A DNA stretch of 64,000 bases from Chthoniobacter flavus (lineage in GTDB: Bacteria > Verrucomicrobiota > Verrucomicrobiia > Chthoniobacterales > Terrimicrobiaceae). Where the stretch lies: assembly GCA_945860745.1 (NCBI GenBank), contig CAMASH010000003.1, forward strand, positions 1-64,000, read 5' to 3'. Shown one piece after another: positions 35,020-44,631 of this stretch (within the stretch, counting starts at the first letter, position 1; each line of letters begins with the position of its first letter). The notes beneath the pieces are model-generated. The model was given only the letters and a program-made list of their open reading frames with translations, was not told the origin of the DNA and made no database searches. The position numbers were made by a program, and so were the translations under genes.

Positions 35020-35943
35020 ATGGAAAATGTGATCATTGTCGGAACGGGCTGCGCCGGTCTCACCGCCGCTATTTATACCGCCCGGGCCAACCTCGCCCCC
35101 CTCGTTTTGGAAGGCCGCCAGCCCGGTGGCCAGCTCACCACCACCACCGCCGTGGAGAATTTCCCCGGCTTCCCGGAGGGCGTGGACGGACCCGACCTCA
35201 TCATCCGCATGCACCAGCAGGCGGAAAAATTCGGGTCCCGCTTTCAATACGGCATCGTCGAGGAATTCGAGCATGCCGGCACCCACACCCGCATCAAAGT
35301 GGACGGCGCGTGGCGGGAGACCAAGGCCCTCATCATCGCGAGCGGCGCTTCGCCCCGCTATCTTGAACTGGACCGGGAAAAGGAACTCATCGGCCACGGG
35401 GTCACTTCCTGCGCCACCTGCGACGGGGCCTTTTATCGCAATGTGCCGGTCTGCGTCGTGGGCGGCGGAGACTCGGCTTGTGAGGAAGCCACATTCCTGA
35501 CCCGCTTTGCGTCCAAGGTTTATCTCATCCACCGCCGCGACACCCTGCGGGCCTCGAAGATCATGGCCGACCGGGCCCGGGCCAATCCCAAGATCGAACC
35601 GGTTTGGAACAGCGCCATCACCGCCTATCTCACCGACGAAGCCGGAGAGGTGCGCGGGGTGAAGCTCAAAAATCTGATCACCGGAGCGGAAAGCGCACTC
35701 GACCTCAAATGCGTCTTTGTCGCCATCGGCCACGAGCCGAACACGGCGCCTTTCCGCGGGAAACTCGACACGGACGAGAACGGATACCTCATTCAAAAAA
35801 ACGGAACCCGCACCAATCTTTCCGGCGTTTTTGCCGCCGGCGATGTGGCCGACCACGTCTATCGGCAGGCCATCACCGCCGCCGGTCAGGGCTGCGCCGC
35901 GGCCATTGATGCCGAACGCTGGCTGGCCGAGCAGGAATCCTAG
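35020..35943 (+). CDS. trxB: Thioredoxin-disulfide reductase
   Basis: FAD enzyme using NADPH to reduce thioredoxin. FAD motif GTGCAGLTAAIYTARA (8-23), the redox cysteines CATC (about 136-139, in SCATCDGAFY), the NADPH motif GGGDSACEEATFL and the C-terminal FAAGDVADHVYRQAITAAGQG. 307 residues is typical. No thioredoxin gene is adjacent. Confidence 0.94.
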   Translation: MENVIIVGTGCAGLTAAIYTARANLAPLVLEGRQPGGQLTTTTAVENFPGFPEGVDGPDLIIRMHQQAEKFGSRFQYGIVEEFEHAGTHTRIKVDGAWRETKALIIASGASPRYLELDREKELIGHGVTSCATCDGAFYRNVPVCVVGGGDSACEEATFLTRFASKVYLIHRRDTLRASKIMADRARANPKIEPVWNSAITAYLTDEAGEVRGVKLKNLITGAESALDLKCVFVAIGHEPNTAPFRGKLDTDENGYLIQKNGTRTNLSGVFAAGDVADHVYRQAITAAGQGCAAAIDAERWLAEQES

Positions 35944-35950
35944 ACCTTGA

Positions 35951-36009
35951 TGGAGGGGCGCCGGCCCTTGCGCCCCTGGAACAGGGATGCGAGGGCCCGC
36001 ATCCCTCCA
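35951..36009. repeat. Bipartite GC-rich palindromic repeat, copy B
   Basis: Same unit as copy A in the opposite orientation: TGGAGGGGCGCCGGCCCTTG and CGCCCC, a short spacer, then GGGATGCGAGGGCCCGCATC and CCTCCA. It begins 7 bp after the trxB stop and ends 12 bp before the GTG of the glycosyltransferase. Confidence 0.75.
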
Positions 36010-36021
36010 GATCCCAGGAAC

Positions 36022-37194
36022 GTGAAAATCTGCGACCTCACCCAATTCTACTCACCGGTCAGCGGCGGAGTGCGCCGCTACGTGGAGCAAAAGGTCGCCT
36101 ACCTGCGAAAACACCGGCCCGACTGTCAGCACGTTCTGGTGATTCCGGGGGAAATCACCGGTTCGAGCGGCGACGACCTCGCCAGGATTTACACGATTGC
36201 CTCGCCGCTTGTTTCCCGCACATCACGCTATCGCGCGTTGCTAAAACTTCATCTGGTCGAGGAGGTGCTCGAACGCGAAAAACCCGACATCATTGAATCC
36301 GGCGACCCTTACCAACTGGCGTGGAAAGCCGTCGCCTCGGGCCGCGGGCTCGATATTCCGGTGGTCGGATTCTATCATTCGCATTTTCCCGAGGCTTATA
36401 TCCGCTCGGTCGCGAAATATTTCGGCCCCCTCGCCATTGCCATGGCCGAGGACATGAGCCGGAGCTACGTCAAGACCCTCTACAACAGCCTGGAGCGCAC
36501 CTTCGTGCCGAGTCCGGTCCTGGCCGATTTGCTCCGGCAATGGGGCGTCGAGCGGGTCGAGAGCATCGACCTCGGGGTGGACACCGAGGTTTTTTATCCC
36601 ACCGACACCCCCTCGGGACCGTTGCGCCGCGCCCTCGGCATCCCGGAAGGCCGCCGCCTGCTGCTCTACGTCGGCCGCCTGGCTTCGGAAAAAAATGTCC
36701 GCACGCTTTTCGAGGCCTGCGAGCTCCTGCACCGCCGCCAACCGGGAAAATATCAGTTGCTGGCCATCGGCGACGGCACCCTGCGCTCCGTCTTGCTCCG
36801 CTTGCAGGAAGAAACCCAGTCCGTCACCTGGCTGCAATATTGCAGCGAAGCGACCCAACTGGCCGCCTACTACCGCGCAGCCGATGTCTTTGTGCATCCG
36901 GGCGTGCAGGAAACGTTCGGCCTGGTGACCCTGGAGAGCCAGGCCTGCGGCACTCCGGTGGTCGGCATCCGCGGCAGCTACATGGACCGCATCATTTTTT
37001 CCAATCAATCCAACTGGGCGGCGGACAATACGCCCGTCTCATTGGCCAATGCCATCGAATCGAAGTTTCTCACCGACCTGCGCCAGGTCGGCATCGAGGC
37101 CAGTCTCACCGCCCGGCGGCTGTATTCCTGGCAGACGGTTTTCGACCGGCTTCTTGCCATCTATGCGGATGTGATCACCGGTTACAGCAAGTAG
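36022..37194 (+). CDS. Glycosyltransferase family 4 (GT-B)
   Basis: A 390-residue cytoplasmic glycosyltransferase. FYSPVSGGVRRYVEQK (about 9-24) is the N-terminal acceptor-side glycine loop; LLLYVGRLASEKNVRTLFEA and the EX7E-type HPGVQETFGLVTLESQACGTPVVG are the donor-binding C-terminal blocks. GTG 36022 with AGGAAC upstream is chosen; the frame extends further up only through the palindromic repeat. Likely hexose transfer to a lipid or glycan. Confidence 0.88.
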   Translation: MKICDLTQFYSPVSGGVRRYVEQKVAYLRKHRPDCQHVLVIPGEITGSSGDDLARIYTIASPLVSRTSRYRALLKLHLVEEVLEREKPDIIESGDPYQLAWKAVASGRGLDIPVVGFYHSHFPEAYIRSVAKYFGPLAIAMAEDMSRSYVKTLYNSLERTFVPSPVLADLLRQWGVERVESIDLGVDTEVFYPTDTPSGPLRRALGIPEGRRLLLYVGRLASEKNVRTLFEACELLHRRQPGKYQLLAIGDGTLRSVLLRLQEETQSVTWLQYCSEATQLAAYYRAADVFVHPGVQETFGLVTLESQACGTPVVGIRGSYMDRIIFSNQSNWAADNTPVSLANAIESKFLTDLRQVGIEASLTARRLYSWQTVFDRLLAIYADVITGYSK

Positions 37195-37407
37195 GTTACC
37201 ACACCAGCGGACCCGTGACGCGTCCGCCGCCCGGAGTGATTTGCGTCGGGTGGGCCGGGCGGCGGGCCTTGGTGGCCGCGGCGATTCGCTGAGAGGCGGC
37301 CAAGGGGAGGAATCTCCTGGCTGACATTCATTGAAGGAATTTTCCCTCGGCTCAAGAACTGTTCTTTTCCATTTACCGGCAATGCCTTGCGGGATAATAA
37401 GCAACCC

Positions 37408-38067
37408 GTGGCCCTGCCTCCTGGAATTTCCGTCCGTCCCTATGAACCCCGTGACCGCGCGGTCGTGCGATGGCTGTGCTGTCAGACCGGTTTTCTCGGC
37501 AAAGCCATTGACCCGGTCTTTGAGGACCGCGAACTTTTTGCCGACTACCTCACCAGCTATTATACCGACATCGAGCCGGAATCCTGTTTCGTTCTCGAGC
37601 AGGAGGGCGCGGTCAAAGGCTACCTGCTCGGCTCCCGCCGGCCTTTACGCCAGCAGATTCATAGCTTTTTCCATAACCTGCGTCTCTTCGCCACCGGCAT
37701 GATCCGGTATCCGCGCTACCACAAACCCACCCGCGAATTCATCCATTGGATCCTGCGGAATTCCTGGCGCGAGGTGCCCGCCGTCCCCCGCCGCACGGCG
37801 CACTTCCATTTCAACGTCCTGCCGGAAGCCCAGAGTTTCGCCGGCACGCATGTGATGATGAACGCGTACTTCGACTACCTGCGGTCGAAGGGCGAAAAAG
37901 CCGTCTTCGGCCAGATGGTCACCTTCGAATCCCGTCGCGGCGCCCGCGTCATGGAACGCTTCGGTTTCCAAGTTCTCGAAAAACGCGAGATCACCAAATG
38001 GCGCAACAAACACCCGGAACCGGTGTATCTCACGACCGCGGTCAAACAACTGACCACGGCCAAATAA
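37408..38067 (+). CDS. GNAT-family acetyltransferase-like protein
   Basis: A 219-residue protein. SVRPYEPRDRAVVRWLCCQTGFLG is the usual GNAT N-terminal start, and GYLLGSRRPLRQQ corresponds to the first central strand. FHFNVLPEAQSFAGTHVMMN followed by RGARVMERFGFQVLEKR matches the acetyl-CoA side and the common RVYERLGFE ending. Substrate unknown. GTG 37408 is the assumed start; TTG 37387 would add seven residues. A half palindrome follows the stop directly. Confidence 0.65.
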   Translation: MALPPGISVRPYEPRDRAVVRWLCCQTGFLGKAIDPVFEDRELFADYLTSYYTDIEPESCFVLEQEGAVKGYLLGSRRPLRQQIHSFFHNLRLFATGMIRYPRYHKPTREFIHWILRNSWREVPAVPRRTAHFHFNVLPEAQSFAGTHVMMNAYFDYLRSKGEKAVFGQMVTFESRRGARVMERFGFQVLEKREITKWRNKHPEPVYLTTAVKQLTTAK

Positions 38068-38093
38068 GGGAGGGCGCCAGGCCCTGGCCGCCC
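38068..38093. repeat. Half-unit of the GC-rich palindromic repeat (copy E)
   Basis: GGGAGGGCGCCAGGCCCTGG followed by CCGCCC begins at the base after the GNAT stop. It corresponds to the ggcgc...gcgcc half of copies A-C. Confidence 0.55.
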
Positions 38094-38811
38094 GGATCTC
38101 CGGGGGACTTCCCCCGCGCTTTTCTTCTCCCGCCCGGGCTTCTTGATCGCCTTCTGAAAAAACTGGTTGTGGGGAACCCGAAAGACCGTTCCGTCGTTAT
38201 CCTCCAGCACCGTGAAGAGCGCGCTCAGCACATCGAAGCCGGACTTTCCCAAAATAAGGAGCTGTAAATAAAGGTGGCAGGATGGCGCAGGAGTTTTGGC
38301 CTCTGGCCAGGCGCGACGAAGGAGCAGAGCCCAAGCACTCTGCGACTGAGACCATCTCTCTGATTTGTTTGGATCATTGGCTGGAAGCCAATGCCACGTG
38401 GCATCGGCATCCTGCCGATGTTCTGAGTCCATTTATTTGGCAGAGATGGTATGAGACTCGACGAAGGAGAGAGCCAGGGTGCACGGGGGATAACCAACGC
38501 AGCCAAGAGGCCAAAAGAACAAGCGAGGTTGCTCCCTTTATTTGTTTCCAGCGACTAAGCGAGAGGATGAGGAAGAATCCACCGACCAAAACCAGGGCAA
38601 TCTGCGCCCGGTCAAACAATCCGGGCCACCGGGCGAAGGGCGCTCCAAGCGGCTCGAGGGATGCGGGCCTGGCTGCGCGGCATCAGGAAAGGACTCGCGG
38701 CGTCAAGGTCTTCGGACGTTCTCGCCAAGCCGGAAACCCCACGGTAAAGTTCCCCGACTTACGCCAGCCTCGGACAGTCCTTGTCCGGGAGGAAACGGGA
38801 ATATTCATGAC
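38094..38811. other. Gene-poor 0.7-kb stretch before rmuC
   Basis: No convincing gene. It contains the second-family palindromes at 38375-38420 and a partial GAGGGATGCGGGCC unit at 38656-38669. A minus-strand frame near 38130-38270 reads GKSGFDVLSALFTVLEDNDG and HNQFFQKAIKK, which could be a gene relic but matches nothing I know. The rmuC frame is open back to 38542; that extension is composition-poor and not believed. Confidence 0.5.
38375..38420. repeat. Second-family palindrome pair (copy 3)
   Basis: Two 19-bp hairpins: CATTGGCTGGAAGCCAATG (38375-38393) and CATCGGCATCCTGCCGATG (38402-38420), joined by CCACGTGG. Same family, opposite orientation, as the units inside the suf operon. Confidence 0.75.
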
Positions 38812-40110
38812 ATGACAGAACTCGTGATCGGTAGCATCGCCGCACTGCTCGGACTGGCCATCGGCTGGCTCGGGGCCCAGTTGCTGGCCGCGCGCAAGCT
38901 GGCCGCCACGCAATCCGATTCCGCCGCCCATGCCGCGCGCTCGGAGCAGTTTTCCACCGAACTCGACAAGGCCCGCGCGGAACTGACCACGGAGCGCAAG
39001 AAAACCGACGAACTCACCGGCGGTCTGGCCGCGGCGGAGGCCGACCGCGCCAATCTCCGCCAGCGCCGGGAGGAGGAAACAAAGCACCTGACCGAAATTC
39101 AATCCCGGTTCCGCCTCGAATTTGAAAATCTCGCCAACCGCATCCTTGAGGAAAAGAGCACGAAGTTTCTCACCCAGAACCACGAGCATCTCACCACCCT
39201 GCTCGATCCCCTGCGCCAGCGTCTGGGCGAGTTCAAGGAACGGGTGGAGACCATTCACACGGAGGACACCAAAAGCTCCGCCGCCCTGCGCGAGCAGCTT
39301 CAGCAACTGAAGGATCTCAACCGCCAGATGTCCGACGAGGCCGCCGCGCTGACCCGCGCGCTCAAGGGCGAATCGAAAACCCAGGGTTCCTGGGGCGAAC
39401 TCATCCTCGAGCGCATTCTGGAAAAATCCGGCCTGCAAAAAGGCATCGAATACGAAACCCAGTCCAGCTACCGCGCCGACAACGGCTCGCGCCTCCTGCC
39501 CGACGTGGTCATTCATCTGCCCGAGGGCAAACACATCATCATCGACGCCAAGGTGTCGTTGGTCGCCTACGAGCGTTATGTGAATGCCGACACCGAGGCG
39601 GCCAAGCAGTCCACCCTGCGCGAACACGCTCTTTCGCTGCGCCGGCACATTGACGAACTTTCCCGCAAGGACTACCCCGGCCTGCCCGACCTGCAATCAC
39701 CGGATTTTGTCCTGATGTTTATTCCGGTGGAACCCGCCCTGCATCTGGCCTTGCAGCAGGACGAAGCCCTTTTTGGCGATGCCTTCGAGAAAAACGTCGT
39801 GCTCATTTCCTCCTCCACCCTCCTGGTCACGCTGCGGGCCATCGAGAGCGTCTGGCGCCGGCACAAGCAAACCCTCAACGCCCTGGAGATCGCCCGTCAG
39901 GCCGGAAACCTCCACGACCAGTTTGTGCTCTTCGCCGAATCGCTGCAGGAAATCGGAGCCCGGCTCGACCAGGCGAGGGAATCCTACGACCAGGCCCTCT
40001 CCCGGCTCAGCACCGGACGCGGCAACCTCGTGCGGCGGGTGACCGAACTGCAAAAACTGGGAGCCCGCACGGAAAAGCAACTTCCCGCCTCGTTGACCGG
40101 CGAGGAATAA
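38812..40110 (+). CDS. rmuC: DNA recombination protein RmuC
   Basis: A 432-residue protein with an N-terminal membrane anchor (LVIGSIAALLGLAIGWLGAQLL, 3-24), a long coiled coil (about 40-190) and a C-terminal nuclease-like domain: GSWGELILERILEKSGLQKG, LLPDVVIHLPEGKHIIIDAKVSL (PD-(D/E)xK-like IDAK) and FVLMFIPVEPA. RmuC limits inversions at short inverted repeats in E. coli, of note given the palindromes here. ATG 38812 chosen from GGGAGGAAACGGG upstream and the membrane anchor. Confidence 0.9.
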   Translation: MTELVIGSIAALLGLAIGWLGAQLLAARKLAATQSDSAAHAARSEQFSTELDKARAELTTERKKTDELTGGLAAAEADRANLRQRREEETKHLTEIQSRFRLEFENLANRILEEKSTKFLTQNHEHLTTLLDPLRQRLGEFKERVETIHTEDTKSSAALREQLQQLKDLNRQMSDEAAALTRALKGESKTQGSWGELILERILEKSGLQKGIEYETQSSYRADNGSRLLPDVVIHLPEGKHIIIDAKVSLVAYERYVNADTEAAKQSTLREHALSLRRHIDELSRKDYPGLPDLQSPDFVLMFIPVEPALHLALQQDEALFGDAFEKNVVLISSSTLLVTLRAIESVWRRHKQTLNALEIARQAGNLHDQFVLFAESLQEIGARLDQARESYDQALSRLSTGRGNLVRRVTELQKLGARTEKQLPASLTGEE

Positions 40111-40111
40111 C

Positions 40112-40137
40112 GGGAGGGATGCGGGCCCTCGCCTCCC
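40112..40137. repeat. Half-unit of the GC-rich palindromic repeat (copy D)
   Basis: GGGAGGGATGCGGGCCCTCG followed by CCTCCC begins 1 bp after the rmuC stop, between the convergent rmuC and superoxide dismutase genes. It corresponds to the GGGATGC half of copies A-C and could terminate both transcripts. Confidence 0.6.
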
Positions 40138-40151
40138 AAATTTCCCAAAGG

Positions 40152-40910
40152 TCAGCCTTGGGCCTTGGCCAACTGGTCGTTGACAAAATCCCAGTTCACC
40201 ACATTCCACCACGCCGTGATGTAATCGGCCCGGCGGTTCTGGTATTTCAAATAATAGGAGTGCTCCCAAACATCGAGGCCGAGCAGCGCGGTTTGGCCGT
40301 CCATCACGGGCGCATCCTGATTCGCGGTCGAGACGATTTCGAGCTTGCCGTCCTTCAGCACGAGCCAGGCCCAGCCGCTGCCGAAGCGCTTGGTCGCCGC
40401 CTCGTTGAACTGTTTCTGAAAATCCCCGAACGCGCCGAATTTTTTTTCCAGGGCTGTGGCGATTTCCCCGGTGGGCTTGCCCCCGCCCTTGGGGGAAAGC
40501 ATTTGCCAGAAGAGCGAGTGATTGACATGGCCGCCCACATTATTGCGCAGGCCGGTGCGGATGGACTCGGGAGCCTTGGCGAGATTCTTCAGCAACTCCT
40601 CGGGCGAGAGTTTGGCCAGTTCGGGATGATCGACGAGCAGCCGGTTCGCATTATCGATGTAGGCCTGATGATGCTTGTTGTGGTGAATCTGCATCGTCCA
40701 GGTGTCGATGTTCGGCTCGAGCGCCTCATAGGCATACGGCAGCGGCGGCAGGGTGTAGGGACCGGTCGGCGCGGGCGCCGCGGGAGTCTGGGCAAAAGCC
40801 TGACCCTGCCAGGACTTGGCGAAGAGCGCCGCGGCGATGGAACCAAGGCCAAGGCGCAGGGCGGAGCGGCGGCTGAAACCGGAGGCGGGAAGGAAGTCGG
40901 GAGTTTGCAT
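40152..40910 (-). CDS. Superoxide dismutase (Fe/Mn type) with Tat signal
   Basis: Dismutates superoxide. Metal ligands: His in [14 protein letters not shown], His in [10 protein letters not shown], and Asp/His in [18 protein letters not shown]. An N-terminal twin-arginine signal ([20 protein letters not shown], about 13-32) precedes a Pro/Ala linker, so the folded enzyme is exported to the periplasm. 252 residues against about 200 for cytoplasmic forms, explained by the signal. Fe versus Mn cannot be decided by eye. Confidence 0.92.
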   Translation of the reverse strand: MQTPDFLPASGFSRRSALRLGLGSIAAALFAKSWQGQAFAQTPAAPAPTGPYTLPPLPYAYEALEPNIDTWTMQIHHNKHHQAYIDNANRLLVDHPELAKLSPEELLKNLAKAPESIRTGLRNNVGGHVNHSLFWQMLSPKGGGKPTGEIATALEKKFGAFGDFQKQFNEAATKRFGSGWAWLVLKDGKLEIVSTANQDAPVMDGQTALLGLDVWEHSYYLKYQNRRADYITAWWNVVNWDFVNDQLAKAQG

Positions 40911-40962
40911 GGGTCATAGATTACGGATCGCAGGCCATAGCGCAACCGGCCGTCGAGAATAT

Positions 40963-43131
40963 TTACCGCGCCTTGGCCTCGCGGCGGCGGGCGTGCAAAA
41001 CCGGTTCGGTGTAGCCATTCGGTTGTTCGCAGCCCTTGAACACCAGATCATGCGCGGCTTGAAAGGCGATGCTCCGGTCAAAATGCGGGGCCATCGGACG
41101 ATAAGCGGGATCGCCGTCATTCTGCCGGTCCACCACCGCCGCCATGCGCTGCAGGGTTTCCGTGACCCGGGCCGGGGAGCAGATCCCATGCCGCAGCCAG
41201 TTGGCGATATGCTGGCTGGAGATGCGCAAGGTGGCGCGGTCTTCCATCAGGCCGACGTCGTTGATGTCCGGCACTTTCGAGCAGCCGACCCCCTGGTCGA
41301 TCCACCGCACGACATAGCCGAGAATGCCCTGCGCGTTGTTGTCCAGTTCCTGCTGGATTTCTGCGGCGGAAAACCTCACATCGCCCGCCAGGGGAATGGT
41401 GAGAAGAGCCTCCAGACCGGCGCGCGGGGCACCGGCCAGTTCGGCCTGCCGCTGGCGCACGTCCACCTGATGATAGTGAATGGCGTGCAGCGTGGCGGCG
41501 GTGGGCGACGGCACCCAGGCGGTGTTGGCTCCGGCCTTGGGGTGGCCGATTTTTGTCGTCATCATTTCCGCCATGCGTTCGGGCATGGCCCACATGCCCT
41601 TGCCGATCTGGGCGCGGCCGCGCAGGCCGCAGGCCAGGCCGGTATCCACGTTCCAGTCCTCATACGCCGCGATCCAGGACTGCTGTTTCATGGCGTTTTT
41701 CCGCACCATGGCCCCGGCTTCCATGCTGGTGTGAATCTCGTCGCCGGTGCGGTCGAGAAATCCGGTGTTGATAAAAATCACCCGTTCCCGCGCGGCGCGG
41801 ATGCATTCCTTGAGGTTCACCGTGGTGCGGCGTTCCTCGTCCATGATCCCGATCTTTACCGTGTTGCGCTCAAGCCCGAGCACCTCCTCCACCCGTCCGA
41901 ACAACTCGCAGGTGAGGACCACTTCGTCCGGGCCGTGCATCTTGGGTTTGACAATGTAAACGCCGCCGGGCCGGGTGTTGCGGAAGCGACCGCCGCCCTT
42001 GAGATCATGGATGGCGATAAGACACGTGACCAGGGCATCGAGAAAGCCCTCGGGAATCTCGCGTCCGGCGCAGTCCAGCACCGCGTCGGTAAACATGTGA
42101 TGTCCGACATTCCGCGCCAGCATGAGGCTGCGTCCGGGCAGGGTGAGGGTGCTGCCATCCGGGGCGGTATAGGTGCGGTCCGGGTTGAGGGTTCGCGTGA
42201 GGGTGCGTCCGTTTTTCTCGAAGGTTTCCGCGAGGTCGCCCTTCATCAATCCCAGCCAGTTGGCATAAACGAGGGCCTTGTCTTCTGCATCCACCGCCGC
42301 CACGGAATCCTCGAAATCCTGGATGGTGGTGATGGCCGATTCCAGGATCACGTCCTTGACGCCGGCCGCATCGGTTTTTCCGATGGCCTGCCCGCGATCG
42401 AATTGCATCTCGATGTGCAGGCCATGGTTCTTCAACAACACGGCCCCGGGCGAGGAGGCCTCGCCGGTGTGGCCGGCAAATCTGGAGGGATCGGCCAGGC
42501 CGGTCCGGCCTCCCGCGGCCAGCCTCACCACCAGATCGCCCTTTGCGATTGCGTAGCCGACGGCATCCTGGTGGCTGCCCTGGGCCAATGGCACCGCTTG
42601 ATCGAGAAATTCGCGGGCAAAGGCAACAACCCTGGCTCCGCGTCGCGGATTGAATTCTCCCGTCCGCTCACAGCCATCGGCTTCACTGATCACATCCGTG
42701 CCATAGAGCGCGTCATAGAGGCTGCCCCAGCGGGCATTGGCGGCGTTGAGGGCATAGCGGGCATTCATCACCGGCACCACCAATTGCGGACCGGCAATTT
42801 CGGCGATTTCGAGGCAGACATTTTCCGTCGTGACAGCGAAGTCCTCGCCCCCGGGCACAAGATAGCCGATCTCCCGGAGAAATTGCGGATAAGCCGCCGC
42901 ATCAAAAATCCGCCCGTTCTGCGCCTTGTGCCAGACGTCGATTTTCGCCTGCAATTCGTCCCGCTTGCGGAGGAGCACGCGTAGCTCCGGCCCCAGATCC
43001 GCAACGATTTTCTCGAGTCCGGCCCAAAAGGCATCCGGCGTGATGCCCGTGCCGGGAATCAAACGGTCCTGCACGAGATCATCGAGAACCCTGGCAACCT
43101 GAAGCCCTCCGCGGGAAATGCGTGATGTCAT
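40963..43131 (-). CDS. glcB: Malate synthase G
   Basis: Condenses glyoxylate with acetyl-CoA to malate. At 722 residues it has the length of the G form. Blocks seen: [104 protein letters not shown] and [16 protein letters not shown]. The catalytic Arg/Asp/Glu blocks are intact. ATG 43131 ([10 protein letters not shown]) is chosen; the frame extends 21 codons upstream from GTG without homology. With the acetate symporter it supports growth on two-carbon compounds. Confidence 0.95.
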   Translation of the reverse strand: MTSRISRGGLQVARVLDDLVQDRLIPGTGITPDAFWAGLEKIVADLGPELRVLLRKRDELQAKIDVWHKAQNGRIFDAAAYPQFLREIGYLVPGGEDFAVTTENVCLEIAEIAGPQLVVPVMNARYALNAANARWGSLYDALYGTDVISEADGCERTGEFNPRRGARVVAFAREFLDQAVPLAQGSHQDAVGYAIAKGDLVVRLAAGGRTGLADPSRFAGHTGEASSPGAVLLKNHGLHIEMQFDRGQAIGKTDAAGVKDVILESAITTIQDFEDSVAAVDAEDKALVYANWLGLMKGDLAETFEKNGRTLTRTLNPDRTYTAPDGSTLTLPGRSLMLARNVGHHMFTDAVLDCAGREIPEGFLDALVTCLIAIHDLKGGGRFRNTRPGGVYIVKPKMHGPDEVVLTCELFGRVEEVLGLERNTVKIGIMDEERRTTVNLKECIRAARERVIFINTGFLDRTGDEIHTSMEAGAMVRKNAMKQQSWIAAYEDWNVDTGLACGLRGRAQIGKGMWAMPERMAEMMTTKIGHPKAGANTAWVPSPTAATLHAIHYHQVDVRQRQAELAGAPRAGLEALLTIPLAGDVRFSAAEIQQELDNNAQGILGYVVRWIDQGVGCSKVPDINDVGLMEDRATLRISSQHIANWLRHGICSPARVTETLQRMAAVVDRQNDGDPAYRPMAPHFDRSIAFQAAHDLVFKGCEQPNGYTEPVLHARRREAKAR

Positions 43132-43296
43132 AAATCCGGGCAGCGTCGCAGGAACGGTCCGGCAATCCAAGCAGGATGAGCCGCTCGGCACCATAAGACG
43201 TGAGGTTGCCCGCCGCCAGGGAGCACAGGCATCCCTGGAAATCCCTGCTCCGCGCGGTCGCTCTTCGCCTCACCCGCATTCTTCCCGAAAGACAAA

Positions 43297-43336
43297 TTAG
43301 AATAATTATTGATTAGGATTGGGTCGCGGTTATATT
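43297..43336 (+). promoter_or_regulatory. Promoter with PerR-like box for the regulator-suf operon
   Basis: TTAGAATAATTATTG (43297-43311) matches 11 of 14 defined bases of the PerR-box pattern TTATAATnATTATAA. It overlaps a -35 TTGATT (43309-43314), spaced 16 bp from a -10 TATATT (43331-43336). Transcription would start near 43343, which is the ATG, so the mRNA may be leaderless. Fits autoregulation by the Fur-family product. Confidence 0.6.
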
Positions 43337-43342
43337 GGGGTC

Positions 43343-43810
43343 ATGAAATCCGCTCCGCCCGAGCCCTCAGGCTACGAAGAGACGATCAGCCACAGCGGTC
43401 ATCGTCTGACTCCCCAGCGCCGCGAAGTCTATGATGTGCTGCTGGCCAAACGCGACCATCCGACGGCCACGGAAGTTTTTCTGCGGACCAAGCAGCAGAT
43501 GCCAAACATCTCCCTGGCCACGGTGTACAACTGCCTGGAGACGCTCGTTTCCTGCGGCCTGGCCCGTCAGGTCAATGTCGAACGCGAAGCCACCCGCTTT
43601 TGTGCCAACCTTCAGGAACACGGCCATTTCGTCTGCGAAGAATGCGACAAGGTCCATGACGTTCCCCTCGCCACCGGCCGGCATCTTGAGCGCGCCTTCG
43701 ATCTCCCCAAAGGCCTGACCGTGACCCACAGCGAAATCACCCTGCGCGGCCTCTGCGCCGCCTGCGCAAAAACTCCGCAATCCAAACTCCGCAATCCGCA
43801 GCCGAAATGA
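43343..43810 (+). CDS. Fur-family (PerR-like) metalloregulator
   Basis: A 155-residue winged-helix metal-responsive repressor. [15 protein letters not shown] (about 17-31) and [22 protein letters not shown] (recognition helix) form the DNA-binding half. The dimer half has [16 protein letters not shown], giving the first CxxC, and CAACAK the second, the structural zinc site. PerR versus Fur cannot be settled from sequence, but the upstream box is PerR-like. It overlaps sufC by ATGA, so Fe-S assembly is tied to iron or peroxide sensing. Confidence 0.88.
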   Translation: MKSAPPEPSGYEETISHSGHRLTPQRREVYDVLLAKRDHPTATEVFLRTKQQMPNISLATVYNCLETLVSCGLARQVNVEREATRFCANLQEHGHFVCEECDKVHDVPLATGRHLERAFDLPKGLTVTHSEITLRGLCAACAKTPQSKLRNPQPK

Positions 43811-44562
43811 GCCTTTCCATCCAAAATCTTCACGCCAGCATCGTCGGGAAAGAAATCCTCAAGGGCCTGAGCCTGGAAATTCCCAAGGGCGAAGTCCACG
43901 CCATCATGGGCAAAAACGGCTCCGGCAAGAGCACCCTGGCCAAGGTCATGGCGGGACACCCCAGCTACGAAGTGACGGGCGGAGACGTCCTCATGGATGG
44001 ACAAAGCATTCTCGGCCTGGAGCCGGACCAGCGTTCCCGCGCCGGATTGTTCCTCGCTTTTCAATATCCGATGGAGGTGCCCGGCGTGACCATTGCCAAC
44101 TTCCTGCGCGCCGCCGTGCAGGCCCGCCTGACCGAGGGCGAGGAACTCGATGCCGTGGCCTACTACAAGCGGCTCTACGTCAAAATGGACGCCTTGAAAA
44201 TCGACCGCTCCTTCACCGCGCGTTCGGTCAATGAAGGTTTCTCCGGCGGGGAAAAGAAACGCTGCGAAATTTTGCAGATGGCCATGTTGGAGCCGTCCTA
44301 TGCTGTGCTGGATGAAACCGACAGCGGCCTCGACATTGATGCGCTCAAGATCGTGGCCGATGGAGTCAATGCCCTCCGCAGTCCGGACCGCGGGTTTCTC
44401 GTCATCACCCACTACCAGCGCCTGCTGGATTACATCGTGCCCGATGTCGTCCACGTGATGGGGGATGGCCGCATCGCCATGAGCGGTAAAAAAGACCTCG
44501 CCCTCAAACTCGAAGCCAACGGCTACGACTGGGTCGAAAAGGAGCCGGCTGTTGCCGCATGA
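43807..44562 (+). CDS. sufC: Fe-S cluster assembly ATPase SufC
   Basis: ABC-type ATPase of the SufBCD scaffold. Walker A GKNGSGKS (about 36-43), Q-loop [10 protein letters not shown], signature [10 protein letters not shown], Walker [13 protein letters not shown] and the H-loop [11 protein letters not shown]. 251 residues. Co-translated with the regulator; 69 bp before sufB with a palindrome pair in the gap. The suf order C-B-D with a Fur-family gene in front is less common than B-C-D. Confidence 0.96.
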   Translation: MSLSIQNLHASIVGKEILKGLSLEIPKGEVHAIMGKNGSGKSTLAKVMAGHPSYEVTGGDVLMDGQSILGLEPDQRSRAGLFLAFQYPMEVPGVTIANFLRAAVQARLTEGEELDAVAYYKRLYVKMDALKIDRSFTARSVNEGFSGGEKKRCEILQMAMLEPSYAVLDETDSGLDIDALKIVADGVNALRSPDRGFLVITHYQRLLDYIVPDVVHVMGDGRIAMSGKKDLALKLEANGYDWVEKEPAVAA

Positions 44563-44568
44563 AAGTAG

Positions 44569-44618
44569 CATCGGCTTCCAGCCGATGAACCAACCCAAAC
44601 ATCGGCAGGATGCCGATG
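44569..44618. repeat. Second-family palindrome pair (copy 1)
   Basis: CATCGGCTTCCAGCCGATG (44569-44587) and CATCGGCAGGATGCCGATG (44600-44618), two perfect hairpins between sufC and sufB, starting 6 bp behind the sufC stop. Confidence 0.85.
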
Positions 44619-44631
44619 CCACTAAAAAACT

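Noticed and set aside
35947..36021. N-terminal extension of the GT4 glycosyltransferase (MMEGRRPLRPWNRD...)
   Set aside because: It is a translation of the palindromic repeat copy B; similar text appears wherever the repeat is read, so the start at GTG 36022 is used.
38542..38811. N-terminal extension of RmuC
   Set aside because: The extra 90 residues have no protein character, and the RmuC membrane anchor starts at ATG 38812 with a good ribosome-binding site.
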